Below, in pieces: positions 11,101-18,831 of a stretch of DNA of 20,166 nucleotides. This stretch comes from Sphaeroforma arctica JP610. Taxonomy: Eukaryota; Opisthokonta; Ichthyosporea; Ichthyophonida. Under the pieces are notes generated by a model, which was given only the letters and a program-made list of their open reading frames with translations, was not told where the DNA came from and made no database searches. The stretch is taken from positions 49,273-69,438 of the forward strand of contig NW_014040426.1 in NCBI RefSeq assembly GCF_001186125.1. Reading direction: 5' to 3'. Made by a program: the position numbers and the translations under genes. Positions within the stretch are counted from its first letter, which is position 1. Each line of letters begins with the position of its first letter.

Positions 11101-13765
11101 CAAATACACATACCTGAGAGTACACAGCGGACGAGAAATCACAGAAGTTATTGGTCATGGTACAGTTGTAGAACTCAAGCGCTCCATTAGAATTACCCAC
11201 GCCGGCCAACTCGACTGCCATGTTACTGTCAAATACTGTATTGTAAAACCTTCCGACGGACGTATCGTCGTTGATGAAAAAGCAGCCTCCAACGCCACCA
11301 AAGTGATTAGTCATAACCGAATCACGTATCGTCAGATCACCACGGCTGAAAATTCCGGCCCCGAGAGAGACACCTGGAGCGTCAACTTGTGAGTTGCCAT
11401 CAAGCGTCGAGTTAACAACCTCTAACCTAACTTGTGCAAGAAGGGCACATCCGTTCTGAAACAAAATGTTCAACAATGTGACAGGGTGAGTGAGAAAACG
11501 TGAATGAATACAATGGGACCTTAATATATTGAGAACAGTATGACATGAGAATAAAATCATTCTTAATTGATGCTCAAAAGTGTTCCAAACAGGGGCCAAG
11601 AAGACCAACGTGCGGAAGAATATATAAATAACATGTGACCATATCTTCACACTTCCGCATCACACTACCACACTGATACGCTACGTTTCTGCAGTACGAG
11701 CTGCACTTTACATAGACAAGAGATGTTGTTCAGGAGAAGATGGAACTCCGACAAGCAAGCGAATCGCATTCGCTAATAACGTTTCTTCATATTTGTAATG
11801 TCAGCGATTGCTACCGAACAATGCAATGTAGCACACAACAAACGACGCAACAAAGCGTGCTGCATCATTTTGGTGATTGTGATTTGCGAATAAAATGTAT
11901 TGAAAATTGACGTCCCACACACCTTGAAGCATCTATTGTTTACAAAAGTTGAGTTCTCAACTAGGTAGGTTGAGTCACCGCATAGGGCACCGCCAGAAGA
12001 AGCCTCATTGTTTTCAAAGTAACATCCAGTAACTGTGGCGTTTTCCATAGATCCCATGTATAAGCCACCGCCGAACTTTAATAATGAGCATGCATGATGT
12101 GGTGAGTATGTGTGACATCGAGCATGGAGAGTATGTGTGAAATCGAGTAAAGATCCGTAAACAATTTGTACACCACTATAGCTAATTGTATTGAGCAAAT
12201 ATACTATATAACTTTGTAACCCGACACAATCAAGAGATTGGTTACAATTTGGACAACACTGCGGTAATTTGTCGAGGCTTGAATTTTAGGCACAGGGCTC
12301 GGCCCTAGTAGGCAAGTTAATGATCATTGGAAAAATTATAAAACTCGAACTCACATACCGCAGTGGCGACGTTGTAGTTCAGAGTATTGTTGATGAAGCG
12401 ACTATTTGAAACGTAGGTAGAAGCGCCATCTATCGAGATACCGGCACCAGACTGTTCGGCCGATGTACTTCCGCAATTGGTAACTGTCATATCGTTTACA
12501 GTCGAAGTTGTGGCATGTATTTCTATCCCCCGGCCGGTACACGAATCTACTGTGAACCCCTCAAACTTAACCGAGTTGATATTTGGGCTGGTATCCGGAT
12601 CTGGACCCTGTGAATAACAGCAAATGGCACGACTTGAATGTCTATGTTGCAACAAAAAGAAGCCTCACCGAAACTAAATTCCTACAATTTATATAGCCGC
12701 TGTGGACAATTGTCTGTAAGTGATAATACAGCCCGGGTACAGAGTGTCATGTGCATATACTCCAAAACGGAACCAGAGTGCGATATGCAATTCCTGGGAA
12801 TGTAACATGGCAAAACGTATTGTACGCAACTACTGAGGAAGTGAAAAACTGCAATGTCACCAAATAATCCCTTCATGAACGATAGCTTTTGTTGTAGAGG
12901 GTGATCTTTGACTGTACTGATATGTGCATAGAATACCCTTTACAAAGGCCGTACCCTTAGCAATGAAGTGGAGCAAACCTGATTTGAAATCGAGGGTCAT
13001 ACTTGGGGCATACTTGGTGTGATGATACTAAACCCCACTTTATGCATATGTGAACACAATTTGGCTTACATAATTGAAGTGCTCTGCCAATTTGAATACA
13101 CTGCACTTCGTGCAAAACTCAACACGCATAAGATTTACTCAACAGCCTGAAGCACTGTGCACTTGACAATTAGATTCGAAATTATGGCGAATACACATGT
13201 AGTTAGATGTCCATATGCATTTATTAAGTCGAACAGCCGATGTGTTGTGGGAGATATATTTGGCAATGGTCATTGCGGTGCACGTCCGCGAGTTCACTGT
13301 CCCAAGTTGCACTTGCGCTTCAAACTAAGTTTATATGTACACCACATCATCTGTGTACACATACCGAATAAACCAACCGAGTATGAAGTAACTTGACAAT
13401 GAAATGTGAAGAAGACTTACCCTTAAATCGAAAGCCTCCATGCCCGCCAGTTCCGGATTGCACGACACAACCACATCGGCACACGCGTTTATGTCAAAGA
13501 CAAGTTGTGTGGCGCTATTTTTTATCGTGTTTGCCAATGATATGGACTGCACCAATGTCATTTCAATAGGTGCATCGGCTGCAAATGTAGCCATCGCATC
13601 TTCAATTGTCTCATGGCATGCATTGTTTGCGTATACAACACATGCCGTATTGGCTTTATTGGCAGTGCAAATATCGGCTGTAGAGGTAGTTTGAGCCAGC
13701 ACAAATGTGGAGCACAAGCCTAGTACCAGAGCCAAGGTAGAAGCCTGTAAGCGAGCCCTTGTCAT
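4970..13765 (-). CDS. Receptor tyrosine kinase with Pmp-like beta-helix ectodomain (13 exons)
   Basis: This is a type I membrane receptor with an intracellular tyrosine kinase. Thirteen exons joined by GT-AG introns give one continuous frame of about 1455 codons. In order: signal peptide (1-24); right-handed beta-helix region (about 60-583) with seven FxNN motifs and GGA/GGV turns, as in chlamydial Pmp repeats, plus many N-glycosylation sequons; cysteine-rich EGF/TNFR-like region (about 605-920); SEA-like module with G967-S968-V969; membrane helix (1021-1044); tyrosine kinase (about 1098-1381); tail with Y1386, Y1426 and Y1447. Kinase landmarks are GKGAFG, CAIK (K1129), E1150, HRDIAARN, DMG, PVRWMAPE and SDVWGFAV. 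The kinase should be active, because the Lys, Glu, HRD Asp and metal-binding Asp are all present. The ligand is unknown. The N-terminus of exon 10 and the 3' end are the uncertain points. Independent receptor-kinase expansions with unusual ectodomains are known in unicellular holozoans. Confidence 0.9.
5314..5660 (-). CDS. Receptor kinase exon 12: activation loop and C-lobe
   Basis: Residues 1266-1381. It has an activation-loop tyrosine (NYVKQSEGG, Y1272), then PVRWMAPE, SDVWGFAVCVWEVFADG, IPY, and the closing CWQTQSEDRPKF. PVRWMAPE marks it as a tyrosine kinase rather than a Ser/Thr kinase. Acceptor TCAACAG and donor GTAAGT at 5313, phase 0. Confidence 0.93.
5759..6075. repeat. TA/CA/GT microsatellite tract in intron 11
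   Basis: Mixed TATATA, CATA, GTGTGT and ACACAC steps fill most of intron 11 (5661-6109). They open spurious reading frames rich in Tyr, Ile, Cys and His. No exon signals are seen inside. Confidence 0.85.
6110..6370 (-). CDS. Receptor kinase exon 11: hinge, catalytic loop, DMG motif
   Basis: Residues 1179-1266. It contains the hinge MLLEYMDLGDL, the catalytic loop HRDIAARNVLL (D1234, N1239) and KISDMGLAR, in which the usual DFG Phe is Met. Acceptor TCCACAG and donor GTATGT at 6109, both phase 1, so this exon is symmetric. Confidence 0.92.
6514..6757 (-). CDS. Receptor kinase exon 10: kinase N-lobe
   Basis: Residues 1098-1178 plus part of a split codon. FALLDVLGKGAFGQV is the glycine loop, CAIK holds the ATP-binding Lys, and FLREAQLL holds the helix-C Glu. 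HRNVVRMIGV follows. The phase-0 acceptor CTCCGCAG at 6758 fits exon 9 exactly but lacks a pyrimidine tract. The exon may instead start further upstream, at about 6790-6820, adding residues such as NIHTMANSTD with a different upstream donor. The donor is GTACGT at 6513, phase 1. Confidence 0.85.
7238..7470 (-). CDS. Receptor kinase exon 9: transmembrane helix and juxtamembrane segment
   Basis: Residues 1020-1097. A 24-residue hydrophobic helix (LIVAIVLVSLFALAAV and onward to VYFVW) is followed by the stop-transfer SRSR and a charged juxtamembrane stretch with KQYKWLDH and GWLPRNQ. The acceptor is CTACAG. The donor GTGTGT at 7237 is phase 0. A second GTATAT donor a few bases downstream (phase 2) is possible. 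Confidence 0.88.
7821..8242 (-). CDS. Receptor kinase exon 8: last Cys unit and SEA-like juxtamembrane module
   Basis: Residues 879-1020. CTSCSSTEFC and CSSCQSGKIGQAC end the Cys-rich region. About 90 Cys-free residues follow: VVLTVDADADTW, an acidic spacer, then ALSLGVPIGDVVYLGF and PGSVNAEMQF. A strand-helix-strand order with a G-S-V turn just outside the membrane matches the layout of SEA domains. The assignment is by pattern only. The acceptor is CTGCAG and the donor is GTATGT at 7820, phase 1. Confidence 0.87.
8365..8700. repeat. TA/CA microsatellite tract in intron 7
   Basis: This is the same kind of mixed TATATA and ACACAC sequence as in intron 11, filling much of intron 7 (8243-8746). 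The long Tyr/Ile-rich frames it opens are artefacts of the repeat. Confidence 0.85.
8747..8877 (-). CDS. Receptor kinase exon 7: TNFR-like Cys unit
   Basis: Residues 836-879, acceptor TTTACAG (phase 0) and donor GTAAGT at 8746 (phase 2). CVPITVCDEESY and CTPYTVCAADEY read like two short TNFR/ephrin-receptor-type repeats. Confidence 0.82.
9301..9570 (-). CDS. Receptor kinase exon 6: Cys-rich EGF-like unit
   Basis: Residues 746-835, phase 0 at both ends, acceptor CTTGCAG and donor GTATGA at 9300. It repeats the layout of the end of exon 5: CATCG, then CTCPLGKTGLDC, a CxIPxGC block and CLNCAKDYYLDAD. This suggests duplication of one Cys-rich module. Confidence 0.88.
9834..10979 (-). CDS. Receptor kinase exon 5: main beta-helix and start of Cys-rich region
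   Basis: Residues 364-745, the largest exon (382 codons), phase 0 at both ends. The first 220 residues hold the clearest Pmp-like motifs: FENN twice, FRNN, FMNN, GGVA, GGVI, GGAF and GGAV. A Trp-rich insert (DWWEWEDLL) interrupts one turn. From about residue 605 it becomes cysteine-rich, with an EGF-like run from CGANGVC and a laminin/EGF-type CDSGFTGPTC at 694-703. The donor is GTAAGT at 9833. Confidence 0.92.
11114..11455 (-). CDS. Receptor kinase exon 4: beta-helix rungs
   Basis: Residues 250-363, phase 0 at both ends, acceptor TTTCAG and donor GTATGT at 11113. It has repeated VxNSxxxxN and FYNTVFDSN-type rungs with glycosylation sequons (NST, NCT). It lacks clear GGA turns but keeps the periodicity. 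Confidence 0.87.
11923..12075 (-). CDS. Receptor kinase exon 3: Pmp-like repeat pair
   Basis: Residues 199-249, phase 0 at both ends. It contains FGGGLYMGS, the Pmp-like pair FENNEASSGGAL, and a second FVNN. The donor is GTGTGT at 11922. The exon is about two rungs long, so it could be gained or lost without shifting the frame. Confidence 0.87.
12359..12607 (-). CDS. Receptor kinase exon 2: beta-helix rungs
   Basis: Residues 116-198, from an acceptor ending TTCACAG to a GTATGT donor at 12358. Both borders are phase 0. It carries GRGIEIHATT, SGAGISIDG and the FINN motif, giving two to three helical rungs with N-glycosylation sites. Confidence 0.87.
13421..13765 (-). CDS. Receptor kinase exon 1: start codon, signal peptide, beta-helix entry
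   Basis: Residues 1-115. The start is chosen because the first Met is followed by a basic start (TRAR) and a hydrophobic run ending TFVLA before QTT, a typical signal peptide with cleavage near residue 24. The base at -3 is A. The segment HETIEDAMAT followed by IEMTLVQSISL resembles the first strands of a pectate-lyase-like helix. The donor is GTAAGT at 13420, phase 0. Confidence 0.9.
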
Positions 13766-14000
13766 GATGATAGCAAATTCGATTTTCTGAGTTATGCAAT
13801 AACGTGTGCACTTGCGTCCCTTTGATGAGGTGAATACAGGTTATAGTTACTAATTCTAACACACTTGAACTCCTATTTGCTCGCTAATTTGGCTATAGCC
13901 ACTTCTTAGAAGTACACAGCTCTCGCGACTTGCCACTAATACGAAATTAGTATATATGTGTGAGTTTATGGCGACGCACATGTGTTCCTCAACGTGCGTT
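13766..14000 (-). promoter_or_regulatory. Presumed 5' leader and promoter region of the receptor gene
   Basis: This is the sequence immediately upstream of the receptor start codon. A TATATA run lies at 13951-13957, about 190 bases from the ATG. It abuts a palindromic element, ACTAAT-ACGAA-ATTAGT (13935-13951). Neither is shown to be functional. The start site of transcription cannot be placed from sequence. Confidence 0.3.
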
Positions 14001-14340
14001 TGACCGGGTCGGTATACTAATGCGAGCTTGATTGATATATCACACGCATGCGTCGCGAAAGATGTAAATACGAGTGTGAAGACTATCCGCAAATAGACCT
14101 CGTTTTTTTAATTTTTACCAGCAGAAGAGAACATAAATATATAAAATATATAAATTGAAATCGTCTTGTCGCTTTGTGTGAAATTTCAATATTTTTTAAT
14201 TAAAAAAATAGAAAAAAATGGTTTGAAAAGGTTCGAACTTCGCCTTCTATTTTTTTTTGTGTAAAAACCACAAAATATATATTTTTAAAAATCGATTCTG
14301 CCGCTAAATATTTTTTAAGTAAATATTTGTCCAACGCGAG
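14001..14340. other. AT-rich intergenic sequence
   Basis: It is AT-rich with several runs of A or T. Short reading frames here look random. I see no gene. A GGTTCGAAC at about 14230 resembles a tRNA T-arm, but no cloverleaf surrounds it. Confidence 0.5.
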
Positions 14341-14823
14341 TCTACGAAAGCGAGAGGTGGACTGGGGAGTGCAGACAGTGCTGAGTGCCGGTTGCCGATT
14401 GCCGACTTCCGAGTGTCCCGACCAATTATTTGCTTTTGTTTTTGTTTTTGTTTTTTTTTCAAAACCGATATATATGTGGAAAGTTAAAGAGGAACTCTCA
14501 GAGACTCGGGATTCAGGAGTTAGAATTTCAGAACTCTCACAGGACACAGAGTCACTCGGTCTCAGTCTCAGAGTCTCAGTCTCAGACTGTATGTGTTCGA
14601 GTGAGAATAACATATTCCAGCAACAGAAACAGAAACTCAACCAACTAAATATAATATTTAACAAATCTCACTATTGTTGGGGGGTTTTTTTATTAAATAT
14701 TCGGCACTTCTCCAAGTAAAAAAATCAAAATCAGTCTCGTGTAATTTTATTTATTTATTATAAACAAATAGCTCTCAATTCTAGGTCTGGGGACTGGGGA
14801 GTGGGGCCAATGGGACTGGGACC

Positions 14824-15415
14824 GACTTTGTCTATACGACACCCGTCACTATAAAATTATTAACGCCCATCCGGTCCATTCGCAAATGTAAGGTCGATAT
14901 TTATGGGCCCACGAAGGCGACTTTGTCTCTAAGTACCGAACTATTACGCGTAGACACCACTTCGCAAAAATATATTTTTACCGATCAACGGTCAAGTATC
15001 AGCTTTCGGTAAATAATCTACACCTATTACCTGAAATAGAATACAACGCCTCAGACTAGAGAGAGCCAATGTTGTGTTAGACCTGTGAGCGTGAATTCGT
15101 GGATCCATACTTCTGAATATTATAAAAAATATCGGTTCATAGCCTTCTAAATTATACACAAGAAGAAAAGAAGACTGCATGTGTAAAATATGATCGTTTG
15201 GTTTGCACAATTGCACTGTAGTTCAACAATGTTGAATTTGGGTTTGTCCCGTTGTTGTAAATTCCAGGTCCAAGGGATTTTGTCCTGTTCTGTGATTTCA
15301 AATAGAACATAAATTCAAAAATCAATCACTCGGTTCATATAGATAGGAATACTAGTAGGGCTCGGGTATTAAATTTTTTAATGTGACGGGTGTCGTGTAA
15401 ACATTAAACAAAGTC
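14824..15415. mobile_element. MITE-like element with imperfect terminal inverted repeats
   Basis: Arms at 14824-14862 and 15370-15415 are inverted copies. They share ACAAAGTC at the outer side, the perfect 13-mer CGACACCCGTCAC (14837-14849 against 15383-15395), and an A/T-rich inner part. The interior of about 500 bp has no credible transposase. Target duplications are not evident, so the outer limits are approximate. This looks like a small non-autonomous DNA transposon, class unknown. Confidence 0.55.
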
Positions 15416-16196
15416 CTGTTTAAGAAAAAAGGGGGTCTGTAAGGGTCTGTGAGTCTGTAGCCTGTAGTCTGTATTCTGTGAATTAGGATAAATCAGAATT
15501 CAGCGCCTCAATATTTATTTTAAAACAATTAGAAAAATAATGCTAGTGCCTTCTAGTCGTAGAGTACTCTCAGACCTCAGTCTCTTGTTGTCTCTCACTT
15601 CTTGTGGTGTATATTGTTGAGGACTAAGTAATGAGGGCGTTGAGGGCTTGAGGCCGAGGGCAAGAAGTTTCAAAAGTCGCAAGGAGTCGATGGTACTCCA
15701 GCAGAGGGTTGCGGCACGACAAAAAAGAATGCATTCGTCGTTCAATAGTCAAAAAAAATTCGATACAGAGGTATAAAAATAAAATAAAAACACAAATATT
15801 TTGTGAAGAAAACATTGCTTTCAAAAAAGCATGGTCCTCAGGCCTCAGTCCTCACTAATAGTTCTAGAATCTCTCTAGTGAGTCTCTACTATTGTTTATT
15901 TTTTTTAAATAGAGTATTTCGTTCGCTACATACTGAAAGTCTGCGCTAAATTTTAATATTTACGATTTTCGCTACTGTACTTGATATCCGCTTGAGAGAC
16001 CCAAGCCCCAAGGGCCAAGACCAATCACTCAAATCCTGATCCAACAGAGGACTATGAAAACTGAAACAGAAATATGCAGATTTGTTTTTGTTTTGCTTTA
16101 TATTTTTACAAAATAAAAGTTGGTATTCAATTAAATTCAAGAAAATAAAACATAGTTATTTACTCTATATTTAAATAGTCAGGGACTCAGGCCTCA

Positions 16197-16723
16197 GGGG
16201 GTGTCTTTAAAAAACGGAATCAGAAATTTTTGATTTTGAACGTTCAGAATCAGAAAAGCATAAATATATAAACTAATTAGAAGGCCGAAAAAATGTTTAT
16301 TTTATGAAAATAAAATAAAACTTTTTCTGAACGAGGACAAAATTTCGAGAACAAAAGTTGTTCTCAGAATTTAAAATAAGAATCAGGGAGTACGTATTCA
16401 AAAGCTTGTTTTACGGTAACTGCGATTTTCAAGCCATAAACGTACTGTCGACCTTGTGAACCGTTTTTCAGTCATCGTTTCTGATTGATGGAAAAAGTGA
16501 AACCCACTACATGGTCCCTTACAGAGAAATGATGAGTCACTTTTCTCAGGAGTCAGAACTCTCTGAAATGTACGGGAACGAGTTACACCGAAAATTTGCC
16601 GAAGACCCAAATGTTCAAGAAGTGCACAGTACGAGTCATCATGCACCAATATTGTACTTTCTGTCCTTTCTGATTCTGGCTCGGTACAGAAATTTCTGAT
16701 CGCGTTAAAAAAAGACACCCCCC
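16197..16723. mobile_element. MITE-like element with about 60-bp terminal inverted repeats
   Basis: The left end GGGGGTGTCTTTAAAAAACG, with CAGAAATTT and CAGAATCAGAAA further in, is matched in inverted order at the right end, which reads CCAGAATCAGAAAGG, CAGAAATTTC and AAAGACACCCCCC on the appropriate strands. The arms are about 60 bp long at roughly 75-80 percent identity. The interior of about 400 bp contains short reading frames with no recognisable transposase motif. No clear target duplication is visible. It fits a non-autonomous terminal-inverted-repeat DNA transposon. Confidence 0.65.
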
Positions 16724-16823
16724 TTATTACTCATTAAATTCCCTTTTGTGTTATTATTCTACTTTGACTCATTGCCTAATTTAGAAGGCTATGCTTGACA
16801 GCTTGACACAAAAACAAATTGCC

Positions 16824-17112
16824 TTCACAGTTCACAAAAAATTCTTAAATTTTTGGATTGGGTTTTTGTTTCTAAAAACAAATAGATTAAAAAAAATTAC
16901 CCAACTAAGTTTAGAATCCAAACACTGGTTTTCCAACTGATATAGTTTTTCAAAAACTTCACGCCTTCACAGATGACAGTTCATAAGTTCACGGTTCACA
17001 CTTCAGTGAACTTGACTGTTCACAGACTCGCAGTTCACAATTCTGAAGTTCACACTTCACCCGCTCCGTTCAGTGTTAAGTGTGAACAGTTTAAACTGTA
17101 TATTGTTCACAC
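16824..17112. repeat. GTTCAC word cluster
   Basis: GTTCAC occurs seven times on the plus strand (16830, 16987, 16994, 17018, 17033, 17048, 17105) and its complement GTGAAC twice (17006, 17082), mixed with related CTTCAC words. Spacing is irregular, which argues against a simple tandem array. Confidence 0.75.
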
Positions 17113-17315
17113 GCAAATATATTCAAAAACTTTTATATTGTTTTTTAGAAACAATATTTTTTTGCTTTTTTTAAAATTTTGTAAGATAGGTATTTAACAG
17201 CACAATGAGTACATACATAAGAATGGTTTTTTTTAAAGTAAATCATAAATATAAAGAAAACCAAATTGTTTTATTTTAGAAGACTATGAACAAATATGTA
17301 TATAGTAATTGCCCA

Positions 17316-17335
17316 AGAGGGGGGTGTCTTAATTG
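17316..17335. repeat. Solitary copy of the GGGGGGTGTCTT element terminus
   Basis: GGGGGGTGTCTTAA repeats the terminal sequence of the element at 16197-16723, in the orientation of a left end. No matching right end is seen downstream within the window, so it may be a solo end or a truncated second copy. Confidence 0.45.
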
Positions 17336-17405
17336 TCCGTGTCATAATATATGTATTTTGTTTTAAACAAAATAAAAAAGAAATATCGAACCAAAACTCT
17401 CGCTG

Positions 17406-17520
17406 AGGCCTGGCAACCTGGCTGCCCAGGGCACTGCTGGGCTGGCAGCCTAGCAGGCTGAAGCCCTGGAGTCTGGACTCTGGCGACTGGCGTCTGTTGG
17501 TCTGGTGCCCGGTCTGCCCC
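17406..17520. repeat. GC-rich CTGG word island
   Basis: A GC-rich block in AT-rich surroundings, made of CTGGC, GGCTG, CCTGG and TCTGG words in both orientations, for example GGGCTGGCAGCCTAGCAGGC. Internal pairing is extensive. It has no open frame of note. Confidence 0.7.
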
Positions 17521-17784
17521 CTAATCCAGTAACTTTTTTTATTTATTTAAAAAAATATATAGCACAACACTCATAAAATCACCCTCTTTTGATCCGAAAC
17601 GTACGTAACGGTATGTAATTTTTTTTAAAAACGCGTATATTTAGCTTTGTGCAAACCGTGCGAATACGGTATTAATTCGGTCAACGGCGTGTTTCGCAAT
17701 GCTACTCTGAGCTAGGCTTTCAGACTCTCAGTCTCTACTCTCTCTGAGAGTGTGTGTCTATAGTCTATACTCTATAGTGTCCTG

Positions 17785-17832
17785 AAAATCGCCCAATTGG
17801 GGGGTATGTTCCGCCTGAATGGGCGATATTTG
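17785..17832. repeat. Short hairpin (ATCGCCCA / TGGGCGAT)
   Basis: AAAATCGCCCAATT is followed about 20 bases later by GAATGGGCGATATTT. The perfect core is 8 bp with further pairing on both sides. The loop contains a run of six G. Confidence 0.6.
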
Positions 17833-18595
17833 GTTTTAAAATCATTTTCTCACTATTTATTTTTTGAAAACAATGGGACATATTTTTAACCATTCAGCAG
17901 CAGGATAATTGTTCTACACCAATGTATGGCTACTCTTGTTAAATCTAAGTCTTTTTCCATTTATATATATTTATTATTAACTTTTATATATTTATATTTT
18001 AAACGTTAATTTACACACTTGATATACGCGTAACACGACTATTCTTCGTCGGTGGGGTGTGCTTCACGAACGTGTGCGAGAAAGCAGCCTTTGTGCACGC
18101 CGAGCCCACAAGTACTGTATTCATCACCACTTCTACACAGCTTTTTGATACAGCCAGAGTATCGACAGTACTTGCGGGCGAACCTCAAACCTGTCACAAC
18201 TTTGTTCACCTTCCTTGTTTTTTTTCACACTTCATTTCCTTTATCGGTGTTGTGTGTGCGCCAATACCAGATAAAGTTGAGACATGCATATACACAGTTG
18301 CGAACGTCAGTGATTCTGTTTCCCGTTTTAGAAATCATTCGCGAATACTTGATGGAGGATCCTCTGATCTACCTTCTCCTGAGAGTCCGTGTGTGTACTT
18401 TTATACAACACAGAACATGCATCAATGATGATACACATACCTAACAGTTGTGTAGTACCAACTCGCTATTCCCGCGTAAGGACTTCGAGCTTCTTGTCTA
18501 CGTTTTGTGTATCTTGCTGATGTCTGTTGCGACGATCGACTAAATTGATGTAGCTGGAATACTGTTCAACGACGTGAGGCTGCCTACTTCATTGC
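17833..18595. other. Intergenic sequence, no supported gene
   Basis: AT-rich to about 18020, then more balanced composition. Two overlapping plus-strand frames of about 125 codons each occupy 18052-18444, but they compete with each other and neither resembles a known protein. I leave both uncalled. The stretch may be untranslated sequence of the retroelement-like relic that follows. Confidence 0.4.
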
Positions 18596-18656
18596 TACAG
18601 AAGATCCTTAGATAGGAAGAGACCGAAACGTAAATCTCGGTGACCCGCAAGTCACC
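18596..18656 (+). other. Two adjacent small stem-loops with a GAAACG motif
   Basis: ATCCTTAGATAGGAAGA can fold into a short stem and is followed by GACCGAAACG. Next comes GGTGAC-CCGCAA-GTCACC, a perfect 6-bp stem with a six-base loop (18639-18656). A small stem followed by GAAACG is a pattern seen near the ends of various retroelements. It does not contain the full conserved core of a hammerhead ribozyme. Confidence 0.35.
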
Positions 18657-18831
18657 AGTGTAAAACTGAATGCCAAGTTCAAAAAACTCACAGACCCCAC
18701 TAAAAAGTCACATAGTTTCATACCGGACCTGGAGTTTAGATTTTTTTTTTCTCGAAAACAAAATCCCAGTGGGGAGTTTGGGGACCCACAGTCCCACGAC
18801 CCACAGACCACAGTCCCACAGCCTCCGAAAA

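Larger units (their letters stand above)
14341..17780. other. Gene-free region with about ten word-repeat islands
   Basis: Islands of 40-290 bases, each made of one short word reused irregularly, alternate with AT-rich filler. Examples are TGCCG at 14353-14422, CAGTCTCAGAG at 14486-14602, GGGACTGGG at 14783-14822, GTCTGTAG at 15431-15480, TGAGG/CTCAG at 15552-15665, CCTCAGGCCTCAG at 15833-15890, GTTCAC at 16824-17112, CTGGC at 17406-17520, and CTCTGAGAG/CTATAG at 17704-17780. No protein-coding or RNA gene is supported. Two inverted-repeat elements lie within. Confidence 0.65.

Noticed and set aside
14220-14260. GGTTCGAAC resembling a tRNA T-arm
   Set aside because: No acceptor, D or anticodon stems can be built around it.
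14327-14719. Plus- and minus-strand frames of 130-154 codons
   Set aside because: Phe/Val- and Ser-rich translations of poly-T and CAGTCTCAG word repeats, with frames open on both strands.
16824-17112. GTTCAC cluster as a CRISPR-like array
   Set aside because: The repeats are only six bases, irregularly spaced and in both orientations, and the genome is eukaryotic.
18052-18444. Two overlapping plus-strand frames of about 125 codons
   Set aside because: They compete for the same DNA, show no domain or family likeness, and have no supporting splice or context signals.
18510-18656. Hammerhead ribozyme around GAAACG
   Set aside because: A CTGATG occurs at about 18518, but the complete CTGATGA core and stem order are not present.
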